From Candidatus Desulfolinea nitratireducens (GTDB taxonomy: Bacteria; Chloroflexota; Anaerolineae; Anaerolineales; Villigracilaceae), in assembly GCA_014382535.1 (NCBI GenBank), contig JACNJN010000157.1, positions 1 to 40,330 of the forward strand: a stretch of 40,330 bases of DNA, given 5' to 3'. The notes below the pieces were generated by a model, which was given only the letters and a program-made list of their open reading frames with translations, had not been told where the DNA came from and did no database searches. Numbering within the stretch: position 1 is the stretch's first letter; each line of letters opens with the position of its first letter. Below, piece by piece: positions 30,961-38,303 of the stretch. A program made the position numbers and the translations under genes.

Positions 30961-31258
30961 GTTTCCCATTATCACCGGCGGTGGTCAGCAAAGAAATTGT
31001 TGGCTCCGAGCAGGAGATGCAGGAACACCTGCTGATGGGTTTGCGCCTGACGAATGAAGGCGTCTCCGCTGAGGCATTTCATACCCGCTTTGGACGCTCG
31101 CTGGAAAATGTATTTTCCAAAGAAATTGACGAATTGATCGGGTTGGGTTTGCTTGAGTGGGCAGATAAAAAGACTTCCGAAGTTTCTAAAACTTCGGAAG
31201 TCTTACGCCTGACTCCCCGCGGGCGTTTATTGGGGAATCAGGTATTTCTCCGTTTTGT
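30649..31258. repeat. 305-bp tandem direct duplication of the hemW 3' end
   Basis: Unit 1 (30649-30953) and unit 2 (30954-31258) match at all but two positions (30939 C/A and 30945 T/C relative to 31244 and 31250). Both differences lie within 15 nt of the unit end. After unit 2 the sequence continues into GAAGATTAA, the likely original hemW terminus. The unit length is not a multiple of three, so the second copy is out of frame with the first. Confidence 0.95.
30865..30899. repeat. Perfect 16-bp inverted repeat inside hemW
   Basis: AAGACTTCCGAAGTTT (30865-30880) and its complement (30884-30899) flank a CTA loop and encode KTSEVSKTSEVL in frame. The same palindrome is duplicated at 31170-31204. 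It resembles a palindromic element that has become coding. Confidence 0.8.
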
Positions 31259-31268
31259 TGAAGATTAA
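30954..31268 (+). pseudogene. Duplicated 3' fragment of hemW
   Basis: The second copy of the hemW C-terminal ~100 codons, ending in FVED and a stop at 31266-31268. It has no Shine-Dalgarno or start of its own; the first usable codon is GTG 30981 (VSKEIVGSEQEM). It was left behind by the tandem duplication and should not be functional. Its end is 6 bp from the convergent lipoprotein gene. Confidence 0.85.
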
Positions 31269-31274
31269 GATGTT

Positions 31275-32357
31275 TTAGTATAGCCCTGGTTGACAGTAAC
31301 AATTTGGTTCGCCAAACCAATAATCTGGCGGTTGACAAGAGGGAGGTTGCACGCATGCACCAGGTGTTGATGGAGTGCCTGGTTCCCTCGGCGGGGGTGC
31401 CTCGGTGGGGCAGATCTGCGGTTCAAAGCCGGTTGGGATAAATCCGTAAGGCGAGCGGCAGGCATTATCCACCAGGTAAAGTTCTCCCAGAGGATAATGT
31501 TGTTTGCCACGAATGGGTGATCCTGCGACTTCTTCGGTGAAACGGTCGTTATAGTCCAACATTCCGACATCCCGTAAGCCGGCATCCGCAAGGACACCGA
31601 GCATAAAGGTTCCATCCGTGAGAGATTTCTTGAAGGCAAACTGAACGGTCGCTTTCAACCCGGCGTTGATCCGTACCCAGGCCAGGTCGGGGTCGTCGCC
31701 CAGCCCGCGATCAAAAACAAGGGTTTCATAGCCATCTGTATCAATGGGGGCATCCGATTTTTCAGAAGAGAGGCCGCCGGTATCATGGTTTTTATCATCA
31801 TAGACCTGCACATTTGTGTTGGCCCACTCTTTTGTATAGGGTGGTTCAGCCCAAACGATCGTATCACCAAAGCCATCAATATCATTATCAATTTCAACAC
31901 CGTAATTGATCCCAATGCTGTGATTTGGATCTGCACCGATCAGCTCGATGGAAATATAATACCAATCAGAATCCTGACTGAGATTGTAAGTGACAATATC
32001 CATATGAGAGATATAGGTCATATCTTGATTGAAGGGTCGTTCAAGCCGGTTAATCTTATACGAATCCCCACCCGGAGCGCGTTTTTCCGATGCAGTCCCC
32101 TCAGAGGGAACATCGTAATAGAGGCCCCCGGTAGATGATGATGAGGCGGGTGTTATCAAATGGACTATGTCTGGGATGCTGGTAGAGGGAATGGGCGTAG
32201 GAAAACTCACCGCTGGTGTTGCTGCAACAGGTGGCGGGATTCCGGGAGCCTGGGTTGCGACTGGAGGCGCGTTACTAGCTAAAAATGGAAGACTGCAAGC
32301 CAGCGCAGTTATAGCGATTGTGGAAATAGCCAGAACAGTGATTTTATTTCGCTTCAT
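31275..32357 (-). CDS. Lipoprotein, tandem paralogue A
   Basis: The exported ~360-residue protein has a signal peptide and lipobox (ITALAC), a Pro/Thr-rich linker (~25-60) and a beta-rich domain with repeated acidic loops (DIDGFGDTIVWAEPPYT and DTDGYETLVFDRGLGDDPDL), then a short Cys-rich tail (CVQPPSCQPP, CYCQPGLY). The acidic loops suggest calcium binding, as in DOMON-like or laminin-G-like surface domains, but no family was recognised. It shares nearly all of this with the neighbour at 32398-33504 and differs mainly in the tail, so the pair arose by gene duplication. AAAGGAG is best spaced for the second of two adjacent ATGs (32357; the first is 32360). Confidence 0.85.
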   Translation of the reverse strand: MKRNKITVLAISTIAITALACSLPFLASNAPPVATQAPGIPPPVAATPAVSFPTPIPSTSIPDIVHLITPASSSSTGGLYYDVPSEGTASEKRAPGGDSYKINRLERPFNQDMTYISHMDIVTYNLSQDSDWYYISIELIGADPNHSIGINYGVEIDNDIDGFGDTIVWAEPPYTKEWANTNVQVYDDKNHDTGGLSSEKSDAPIDTDGYETLVFDRGLGDDPDLAWVRINAGLKATVQFAFKKSLTDGTFMLGVLADAGLRDVGMLDYNDRFTEEVAGSPIRGKQHYPLGELYLVDNACRSPYGFIPTGFEPQICPTEAPPPREPGTPSTPGACVQPPSCQPPDYWFGEPNCYCQPGLY

Positions 32358-32397
32358 CATGGTCTCCTTTGGATGTTAATATTTGAATAAATTGTAT

Positions 32398-33504
32398 TTA
32401 AGGGTAAGTGCAATATGGAGGAAAAACAGCAATAGTGTTCAGAGGAAATTCCCATTTGCATCCCGCTGCCACGCAACTCCCTGCATCTCCATACTGGCTG
32501 GGATTATCGCAACCGGTATCTTCCTTGGGCTCCTTTTCCGGGCGTGGACAGAGCTGGGGTTCGTAACCGCTTGGCTTGAAACCAAAGGCTTCACGACAGG
32601 CATTGTCCACAAGATAAAGTTCTCCAAGCGGATAATATTGGTTGCCGCGTATGGGAGAACCGGCGACCTCAGCGGTGAAACGGTCGTTATAATCGAGCAT
32701 TCCGACATCTTTTAAGCCCGCGTCTGAGAGAACCCCGAGCATAAACGCCCCATCTGTCAGAGCTTTTTTGAAGGCAAACTGAACGGTCGCCTTCGGCCCG
32801 GCATTGATCCGTACCCAGGCCAGGTCTGGGTCGTCGCCAAGCCCACGATCAAATACCAGTGTTTCATAGCCATCAGTATCAATCGGGGCATCCGATAATT
32901 CGGCGGAGAGGCCGCCAGTATCATGGTTATTATCTTCAAAGACTTGCACATTTGAATTTCCCCATTCCTGTGTGTAGGGTGGTTCTGCCCAGACAATCGT
33001 GTCTCCAAACCCATCAGCGTCATGATCAATTTCAACGCCGTAATTGATCCCAAGGCTGTTATTGGGATCACTGCCGATCAACTCGATGGAGATATAGTAC
33101 CAATCTGCGTCTTCGACCAGGTTAAAGGTGACAATATCCATATCAGCGACATATAACATATCTTGCTTGAAGGGGCGTTCGAGACGGTTGATCTTATACG
33201 AGTCTCCATACGGGGCACGTTTTTCCGGCGCGGTATCTTTTGAGAAGACATCATAGATATTTCCTCCAGCGGAGGGAGACGTAGAGGGAGTCATAAGGTG
33301 AACGATGGCAGCCTCTGGTGTATTTGTAGGAGGAATGGGTGTTGGTAAACCCACAAATACCGTTGCTTCGACAGGGGGAGGGATAACCGGCGCCTGAGTT
33401 GCAGGGGGAGGTGCGCTATTTTGAGCAAAAAAAGGAAGACTGCAAGCTACCACAGTAATAGTGGTGGTGAAAATAATAAGTACAGCGAATTTATTTCGGC
33501 GCAT
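32398..33504 (-). CDS. Lipoprotein, tandem paralogue B
   Basis: The 368-residue paralogue of the preceding lipoprotein has lipobox TVVAC, a Pro-rich linker, and the same acidic-loop beta domain (DHDADGFGDTIVW, then FEDNNHDTGGLS and DTDGYETLVFDRGLGDDPDL). The tail is different and also Cys-rich (CDNPSQYGDAGSCVAAGCKW). The last ~60 residues diverge between the paralogues while the central ~250 residues are closely similar, suggesting tail replacement or rapid tail evolution. AAAGGAG lies 6 nt before ATG 33504. It is transcribed first and paralogue A follows after ~40 bp, so they probably share an mRNA. Substrate and binding partner are unknown; surface exposure is inferred. Confidence 0.87.
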   Translation of the reverse strand: MRRNKFAVLIIFTTTITVVACSLPFFAQNSAPPPATQAPVIPPPVEATVFVGLPTPIPPTNTPEAAIVHLMTPSTSPSAGGNIYDVFSKDTAPEKRAPYGDSYKINRLERPFKQDMLYVADMDIVTFNLVEDADWYYISIELIGSDPNNSLGINYGVEIDHDADGFGDTIVWAEPPYTQEWGNSNVQVFEDNNHDTGGLSAELSDAPIDTDGYETLVFDRGLGDDPDLAWVRINAGPKATVQFAFKKALTDGAFMLGVLSDAGLKDVGMLDYNDRFTAEVAGSPIRGNQYYPLGELYLVDNACREAFGFKPSGYEPQLCPRPEKEPKEDTGCDNPSQYGDAGSCVAAGCKWEFPLNTIAVFPPYCTYP

Positions 33505-33617
33505 AAAATACTCCTTTGTTTACGCTTGATATCCTATTATGCGGTTTCTTTTATTAAAATTCAAGAGGGTCTTTAAAATGGGAATAAAGTCTCTTCCTAA
33601 TTTTTACCACGAGAATC

Positions 33618-33646
33618 AAAAATGCGCCTCATTTGAGACGCATTTT
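33618..33646. terminator. Terminator downstream of fhs
   Basis: AAAATGCG pairs with CGCATTTT around a C/A mismatch, a 3-bp CTC/GAG extension and an ATTT loop. T-runs lie on both sides, so it can work on either strand; on the minus strand it ends the fhs transcript. A second 8-bp inverted repeat (GCTATCTT/AAGATAGC at 33663-33691) lies between it and fhs. Confidence 0.75.
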
Positions 33647-33704
33647 TGCTATTAAATTTGTTGCTATCTTTATAGACTACAACAAGATAGCATAAAAATT
33701 TGAC

Positions 33705-35633
33705 TTAAAACAGCCCCAGTACCTGTCCGGTTTCGAGGTCGACGTCGACGTCATAGTAAACCGGTCGGGTTGGGAGACCAGGCATGGTGCTCATCTCGCC
33801 CAGGAGCGGATAGATGAAGCCTGCGCCGACGGATGCGCGCAGATCACGGATCGGGACAGTGAAACCAGTCGGGCGACCCTTAAGATTCGCATCATGGCTG
33901 ATGCTCAGGTGAGTCTTTGCCATGCACATTGGCAGTTCATCGAAACCAAGTTTTGTGTAAAGCGCAATCTTCTTTTCGGCTTCTTCGGAGTATTCCACAC
34001 CATCAGCGCCATAGATCTTTTTGCAAATGATCTCGATCTTATCTTTAATGCTGGTGCCCTTGAGCGGGTACAGGAATTTGAAGTCGCTCGGTTTTTCACA
34101 GGCTGCTACCACTGCCTCACCAAGCGCTGTGGATCCTGCGCCACCTTCCATCCAGTGGCGGGAGACGACGGCATCTTCTGCACCGGCTTCGATTGCCATC
34201 TTGCGAACAAGTTCAACCTCGGCGGGTGTATCGTCTTTGAAGCTGTTGACAGCTACAACGACCGGAATGCCGAAGCTCATCGCATTTTCAATATGAGCCT
34301 GGAGATTGGGCATTCCAGCTCTGAGCAACTCGAGGTTTTCTTCAGTATATTCGGGGGCCAATGGGGCGCCAGCTTTTACGGCAGGTCCGCCGCCATGCAT
34401 CTTGAGAGCACGGACGGTGGCAACCAGCACCACACAATTGGGGATCAGTCCGGAATAGCGGCATTTAATGTTGAAGAACTTTTCCATACCGATGTCAGCG
34501 CCAAAACCGGATTCGGTGACCACGTAATCGGCCAGTTTGAGAGCGATCCTGTCGGCAATGATTGAGCTGTTGCCGTGGGCAATATTAGCGAAAGGTCCGG
34601 CGTGCACGAAAGCAGGCGTGCCTTCAAGGGTCTGCATCATCGTAGGCATGATCGCGTCCTTCATCAGGACAGTCATCGCACCAGCAGCACCGATATCTTC
34701 AGCGGTGATTGCGTCGCCAGCTTTGCTAGTTCCAATTACGATATTACCAAAACGTTCGCGCATATCAGCCAGATCGGTGGTCAGGGCCAGGATGGCCATA
34801 ATTTCGCTGGCAACGGTGATGTCGTAACCAGTTTCGCGCGTAAAGCCGGATTCCTTGGGGCCTTGCCCGATGGTAATGCCGCGCAACATACGATCGTTGA
34901 TATCAACAACGCGGCGCCAGGTCATGGTCTCGGGATCGATATCGAGACGAACAAAGCGGGAAATTTCCTCTTCTGTCAGATCGTTGGGATCGGTCTTGTT
35001 GATGCCCAATTTTTTGAGACGTTTGAGCATTGGAAGGGCGAATTTTCGGCTGCCATCTTTGGCGGATGGGCACAGGCGGCGGAAGAGGGCATCGTCGCTT
35101 TGGCGAGATTCATGGTACATGCGGGTGTCAATGGCTGCGGCAAGCAAGTTGTTCGCCGCGGTAATGGCATGAATATCACCGGTCAAATGGAGGTTGAAAT
35201 CTTCCATTGGGACAACCTGGCTGTAGCCACCACCGGCAGCGCCGCCCTTGATCCCAAAGGTTGGGCCTTGTGAAGGTTGGCGAATGGCGGTGAAAACGTT
35301 TTTGCCCAGGTGAGCACCGAGGGCTTCACTTAAACCAACCATGGTGGTTGATTTGCCTTCGCCCAGTGGGGTCGGGGTGATCGCGGTCACGTCAATATAT
35401 TTGCCATCGGGTACATCCTTGAGGCGATCAAGAATGCTAAGGCGGACCTTGGCCTTGAGATCTCCGTGAAGCTCCAATTCTTCCGGCAAAATACCAACTT
35501 CTTCAGCAAGTTTGGCAACGTTTTTAATATTAGGCTGTTGGGCCTGGGCGATCTCAATATCTGATGGAACTGGTATCAGCGTCTTAAGTTCGACGGGGGT
35601 AAATTCTATCTTGCTATTTCTGTATTTAGACAT
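33705..35633 (-). CDS. fhs: Formate-tetrahydrofolate ligase, long form
   Basis: Fhs makes 10-formyl-THF from formate, THF and ATP in one-carbon metabolism. The ATP-site P-loop is [12 protein letters not shown] (about 85-96), followed by [22 protein letters not shown] (quoted across its 22-residue core: R-Q-P-S ... G-Y-S-Q) and [16 protein letters not shown]. The C-terminal motifs [13 protein letters not shown] and [10 protein letters not shown] are also typical. At 642 residues it is ~85 longer than the usual bacterial enzyme (~556) and closer in length to the ligase domain of eukaryotic C1-THF synthase. ATG 35633 follows GGGAG; the frame is open to 35645. A -35/-10 pair lies just upstream. 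No folD or other acetyl-CoA-pathway gene is adjacent, so a general purine/serine one-carbon role is the default. Confidence 0.96.
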   Translation of the reverse strand: MSKYRNSKIEFTPVELKTLIPVPSDIEIAQAQQPNIKNVAKLAEEVGILPEELELHGDLKAKVRLSILDRLKDVPDGKYIDVTAITPTPLGEGKSTTMVGLSEALGAHLGKNVFTAIRQPSQGPTFGIKGGAAGGGYSQVVPMEDFNLHLTGDIHAITAANNLLAAAIDTRMYHESRQSDDALFRRLCPSAKDGSRKFALPMLKRLKKLGINKTDPNDLTEEEISRFVRLDIDPETMTWRRVVDINDRMLRGITIGQGPKESGFTRETGYDITVASEIMAILALTTDLADMRERFGNIVIGTSKAGDAITAEDIGAAGAMTVLMKDAIMPTMMQTLEGTPAFVHAGPFANIAHGNSSIIADRIALKLADYVVTESGFGADIGMEKFFNIKCRYSGLIPNCVVLVATVRALKMHGGGPAVKAGAPLAPEYTEENLELLRAGMPNLQAHIENAMSFGIPVVVAVNSFKDDTPAEVELVRKMAIEAGAEDAVVSRHWMEGGAGSTALGEAVVAACEKPSDFKFLYPLKGTSIKDKIEIICKKIYGADGVEYSEEAEKKIALYTKLGFDELPMCMAKTHLSISHDANLKGRPTGFTVPIRDLRASVGAGFIYPLLGEMSTMPGLPTRPVYYDVDVDLETGQVLGLF

Positions 35634-35656
35634 TTCTGCTCCCATATAATTTAGTC

Positions 35657-35685
35657 ACGATACACTAATTTTCCAGTGTTTTCAA
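35657..35685 (-). promoter_or_regulatory. Promoter of fhs
   Basis: On the minus strand TTGAAA (35685-35680) and TATCGT (35662-35657) are separated by 17 bp, 24 nt before ATG 35633. Confidence 0.5.
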
Positions 35686-35736
35686 TTTTACTGCAAGAGA
35701 CGTATTTCCCCGTTTTCTGTGCAGTGTGTCACAAAT

Positions 35737-36570
35737 TTAGTCAGGCTCAATTAGCGTGCCAAGTTCTTTCCCTAGCAAGGCCTTTTGTACGTTTCCAGAG
35801 TTTAAACCGGAAAAAATCTGGATGGTTAATCCTGACGTGGATTTTACAAGTTCTACCATTTGTTGAACTTTGGATTGCATCCCTCCGGTGACATCTGTTC
35901 CGGCTGAAGAACCAATACTTGCTCGCACCTTCTTGAATGAACCAGGCGTAACTCTCTTGACCTGTTGCTTGCGTACCGGAAAATCAGCATATACGCCATC
36001 TTCGATTCCTGCCAGTAAAATCCGTTGTGGACGCATCTCCCGTGCAAGGTGCATAAAAAGATCCTCGGTCGAGAGGATTGTTCCACCGCGGACCTCGTCA
36101 AAGACCACATCTCCGTAAACGACGGGCACGATCCCCTTTGAGAGCGCGCTCCGTATCGGATCCAAATTCCAGGTAGCGACCTGCCCATCACGCGCCACCA
36201 CACTTGAAGACGGGGGCATCGCCATTGCCGGAATATTTGCCTCGCGCAAGGCGCTCATCACAAATTGGTTGAGCGCATCCGCCTCATGCCAAACTTCGCT
36301 GAAGCCCCGCCAATAGTTCCCCTCTTGCTCCCCTCCTCTTTTCTTGTAGAAGGGAGGGGGTAGTCCCTCCCTCGTCTTGTATTTTTTTGCAACGACATGC
36401 CCAAAGGAACCGGAACCATGCCCGAGTAACAGAAGCAGGTTCGGGTCGGCGATACGAGCCGAAGCGATTTGCGATGCGAGATCTTTTAGCGTTTTCAGTC
36501 GCGGTGTATGAGGTCGCAATTTATCTGTGATCAGTGAACCACCCAGTTTGAGAAAGACCAAATTTTCCAT
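35737..36570 (-). CDS. Isopentenyl-phosphate-kinase-like amino-acid-kinase-fold enzyme
   Basis: The 277-residue amino-acid-kinase-fold protein has the IPK signature: LKLGGSLITDK (8-17), LGHGSGSFGH with H51 and H58 (the catalytic phosphate-binding His of IPKs), VVYGDVVFD and IEDGVYADFP. IPK phosphorylates isopentenyl phosphate to IPP in the alternative mevalonate route, which is known from some Chloroflexota as well as Archaea. Residues ~68-85 (REGLPPPFYKKRGGEQEG) look like an insert relative to archaeal IPKs and carry a palindrome. A fosfomycin-kinase-like function is a weaker alternative. It is divergent from the gene at 36641 with 70 bp between them. Confidence 0.82.
   Translation of the reverse strand: MENLVFLKLGGSLITDKLRPHTPRLKTLKDLASQIASARIADPNLLLLLGHGSGSFGHVVAKKYKTREGLPPPFYKKRGGEQEGNYWRGFSEVWHEADALNQFVMSALREANIPAMAMPPSSSVVARDGQVATWNLDPIRSALSKGIVPVVYGDVVFDEVRGGTILSTEDLFMHLAREMRPQRILLAGIEDGVYADFPVRKQQVKRVTPGSFKKVRASIGSSAGTDVTGGMQSKVQQMVELVKSTSGLTIQIFSGLNSGNVQKALLGKELGTLIEPD
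36351..36372. repeat. Palindrome inside the kinase coding sequence
   Basis: AGGGAGGG (36351-36358) and CCCTCCCT (36365-36372) flank GGTAGT. They fall in the apparent ~15-codon insert of the kinase. Purine/pyrimidine-biased sequence continues on both sides (36316-36350). Confidence 0.55.
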
Positions 36571-36627
36571 GCCATTGTTTTACCACAATCTCAGATGTAA
36601 TGCACTTTCAAATTACGATCCACCTGA

Positions 36628-36633
36628 TATAAT
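36628..36633 (+). promoter_or_regulatory. -10 box, leaderless type
   Basis: TATAAT ends 7 nt before ATG 36641 and there is no Shine-Dalgarno. This is the same arrangement as at 11837 and 27064. Confidence 0.5.
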
Positions 36634-36640
36634 TTTGCTA

Positions 36641-37465
36641 ATGGATATTCAAGCAGGAATTCGTGCAGCCATGCTCTTGTCTGTTTTGGGTGCGGGTATC
36701 AGTACTTGGGTTGGCTTGAATCAGATTCGGGCTGCTCGCAATCTGCCCTTTTATCGCATGAGGCGGCGTAAAATAGGTTCGGGGTGGCGACTTTTGGTTT
36801 CAGGGCTGGTGCTGGGAATAGTAAGTCTGTGGTTGGGGAAATACGGTGAGCCGGTACTATATCGATACATTCCGGTGACGCCAACTGTTCAACCAACGCC
36901 GACAATTGCCTTTACATCGACCATCACCCTGACGCCGACAATTACACTTACCCCGACGATCACTGAAACGCCCTCGGTTTCGGATACCCCGACCATCACT
37001 CCAGAACCTCACATCCCCCTGGCAATAGAAGTGCTGTTTGATTCAGTCATCACACCCGACCCGAGCGCGGTCTTTAGCCCTTTGCAATTTTCCACAAAGA
37101 TGGAAAATTTTCAGGCGGTTAGCCCCTCAACATATTTTGTTAATCCGATCGGACGGTTTTTTGCTGTTTATTCTTATGCCAACATGCTTCCTGGTGTGCA
37201 GGTGACCGAACTTTGGTATCGTGATGGAGAATTGGTGCATTACTTCACCTCCCCGTGGGATGGAGTATCGGGAGGACTTAGTTTTGCCGTATGTAATTTC
37301 ACACTTTGCAATGGATGGCAGCCCGGGGAATATCAACTGCAAATTTTTGTGGGCGAAGAATGGAAGGTGGTCGGTATTTTCATTCTTGAAGGTGAGCCTC
37401 TTACCGCAACCCCGACCCTGACTCCCAGCCTAACACCTCTGCCAACCGAAACACCGGAACCTTAA
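36641..37465 (+). CDS. Two-TM protein with Thr/Pro linker and C-terminal extracellular domain
   Basis: The 274-residue membrane protein has TM segments at about 8-26 (AAMLLSVLGAGISTWVGL) and 49-64 (LLVSGLVLGIVSLWLG), separated by a basic segment (RRRKIGSG). A long Thr/Pro linker (TPTITLTPTITETPS pattern, ~80-125) leads to a beta-rich domain (~130-255), and the protein ends in another Thr/Pro tail. Two Cys (CNFTLC) lie within the domain. The layout matches the protein at 652-1332 and the sequence SGGLSFAVCNFTLCNGW-x-P-G-E-Y-Q-L-Q has the same 'PGEY/PGDY-x-L' strand, so the two may share a domain. I could not name it. ATG 36641 is preferred to the frame opening at 36527, which overlaps the divergent kinase. 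Confidence 0.8.
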   Translation: MDIQAGIRAAMLLSVLGAGISTWVGLNQIRAARNLPFYRMRRRKIGSGWRLLVSGLVLGIVSLWLGKYGEPVLYRYIPVTPTVQPTPTIAFTSTITLTPTITLTPTITETPSVSDTPTITPEPHIPLAIEVLFDSVITPDPSAVFSPLQFSTKMENFQAVSPSTYFVNPIGRFFAVYSYANMLPGVQVTELWYRDGELVHYFTSPWDGVSGGLSFAVCNFTLCNGWQPGEYQLQIFVGEEWKVVGIFILEGEPLTATPTLTPSLTPLPTETPEP

Positions 37466-37502
37466 CTTTTCCCTGAAGCTTTATATTAACACTGAGGCCA
37501 AC

Positions 37503-37994
37503 ATGAAAAAAGGATTTCAAGATCATTATCCAGACCATACTGCACATTGTTTTGGATGCGGACGGCTGAATGAGGCCGGTCATCAGATAAAATCCAATTG
37601 GGATGGGGATGAGAGTGTTGCTCGGATTACACCCGACCCTGAATATACTGCCCTCCCCGGTTATGTTTATGGCGGCCTTTTGGCATCGCTGCTTGACTGT
37701 CATGGCACGGGTACCGCGGCTGCTGCAGCTTATCGCGCTGAAGGGCGCGAAATGGATACAGGGGAACCTTCACTTCGTTTTATGACCGCATCCCTGCAGG
37801 TGGATTATCTAAAACCGACTCCATTGGGGATCGAATTGGAAATTCGTGGCAAGGTCAAAGAAGTTAAAGGGCGTAAAATTATTATTGAAGAATGGATTCT
37901 GGCTAACGGAGAGATCACTGTCCGCGGCGAAGTTATCGCCGTGCAAGTACCGGATAAGGTTATCCTTGATTTGCTTGAAAGGGCAGGTAAATAA
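37503..37994 (+). CDS. PaaI-type hotdog thioesterase
   Basis: The 163-residue hotdog-fold protein has the PaaI/COG2050 pattern: an N-terminal CFGCGRLNEAGHQIK, the active-site loop GYVYGGLLASLLDCHGTGTA (core G-G-L-L-A-S-L-L-D-C-H) and TASLQVDYLKPTPLG. Such enzymes hydrolyse acyl-CoA or aryl-CoA thioesters in the cytoplasm; the acyl chain cannot be predicted. The CxGCG near the N-terminus is common in this subgroup. It starts at ATG 37503, 38 bp after the preceding gene, and may be co-transcribed with it. No beta-oxidation genes are nearby. Confidence 0.88.
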   Translation: MKKGFQDHYPDHTAHCFGCGRLNEAGHQIKSNWDGDESVARITPDPEYTALPGYVYGGLLASLLDCHGTGTAAAAAYRAEGREMDTGEPSLRFMTASLQVDYLKPTPLGIELEIRGKVKEVKGRKIIIEEWILANGEITVRGEVIAVQVPDKVILDLLERAGK

Positions 37995-38090
37995 AAAAGC
38001 TGGTTTTAACGGATTTTGTGGTTATCGAGAAAAGCTGATATTTCAAGCACAGGAAACTTTAAATCCAACAACGTAATTGTGAATTTCTCC

Positions 38091-38213
38091 CGCACGGTGG
38101 TTTACCGACCGCGCTAAAGGGCTAAACCCGACGAAAGTCGGCTCACCGAATGAAAAAGAGTCCGCTTTTAGCGGGCTTGAGCTTTGAGCATGGGCGTTTA
38201 CGCCCATGCGGTG
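38091..38213 (+). ncRNA. Multi-hairpin structured segment, candidate ncRNA or REP-like element
   Basis: In order it has CGGTG (38095-38099), a CCGAC-GAAA-GTCGG hairpin with a GNRA loop (38128-38141), CACCG (38144-38148), a 7-bp AGTCCGC/GCGGGCT hairpin (38159-38177), a perfect 9-bp GCATGGGCG/CGCCCATGC hairpin (38188-38209), and a second CGGTG (38209-38213). CACCG can pair with either CGGTG. The strand is undetermined because hairpins are symmetric; + is given by the GNRA loop and the following GGTTTTT. Confidence 0.4.
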
Positions 38214-38263
38214 ATGGTTTTTCCACGAGAAATTCTTATACCACAAAATCCGGTAGAATTCGA

Positions 38264-38297
38264 GAAAAAGCGGGCCATTTTTGACCCGCTTCTTGGT
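38264..38297. terminator. Terminator of psuG, bidirectional
   Basis: AAGCGGG (38268-38274) pairs with CCCGCTT (38285-38291). On the minus strand a TTTTT follows the stem directly, so it ends psuG; on the + strand GGTTTTT follows. Confidence 0.8.
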
Positions 38298-38303
38298 TTT
38301 TGA

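Larger units (their letters stand above)
37995..38303. other. 309-bp gene-free region with structured element and terminator
   Basis: Between the thioesterase gene and convergent psuG there is no coding potential. It holds a multi-hairpin segment (38091-38213), an AT-rich piece and the psuG terminator (38264-38297). Confidence 0.8.

Noticed and set aside
34575-35273. A 232-codon plus-strand open frame opposite fhs.
   Set aside because: It is antisense to fhs, which carries all the family motifs; the frame has no independent support.
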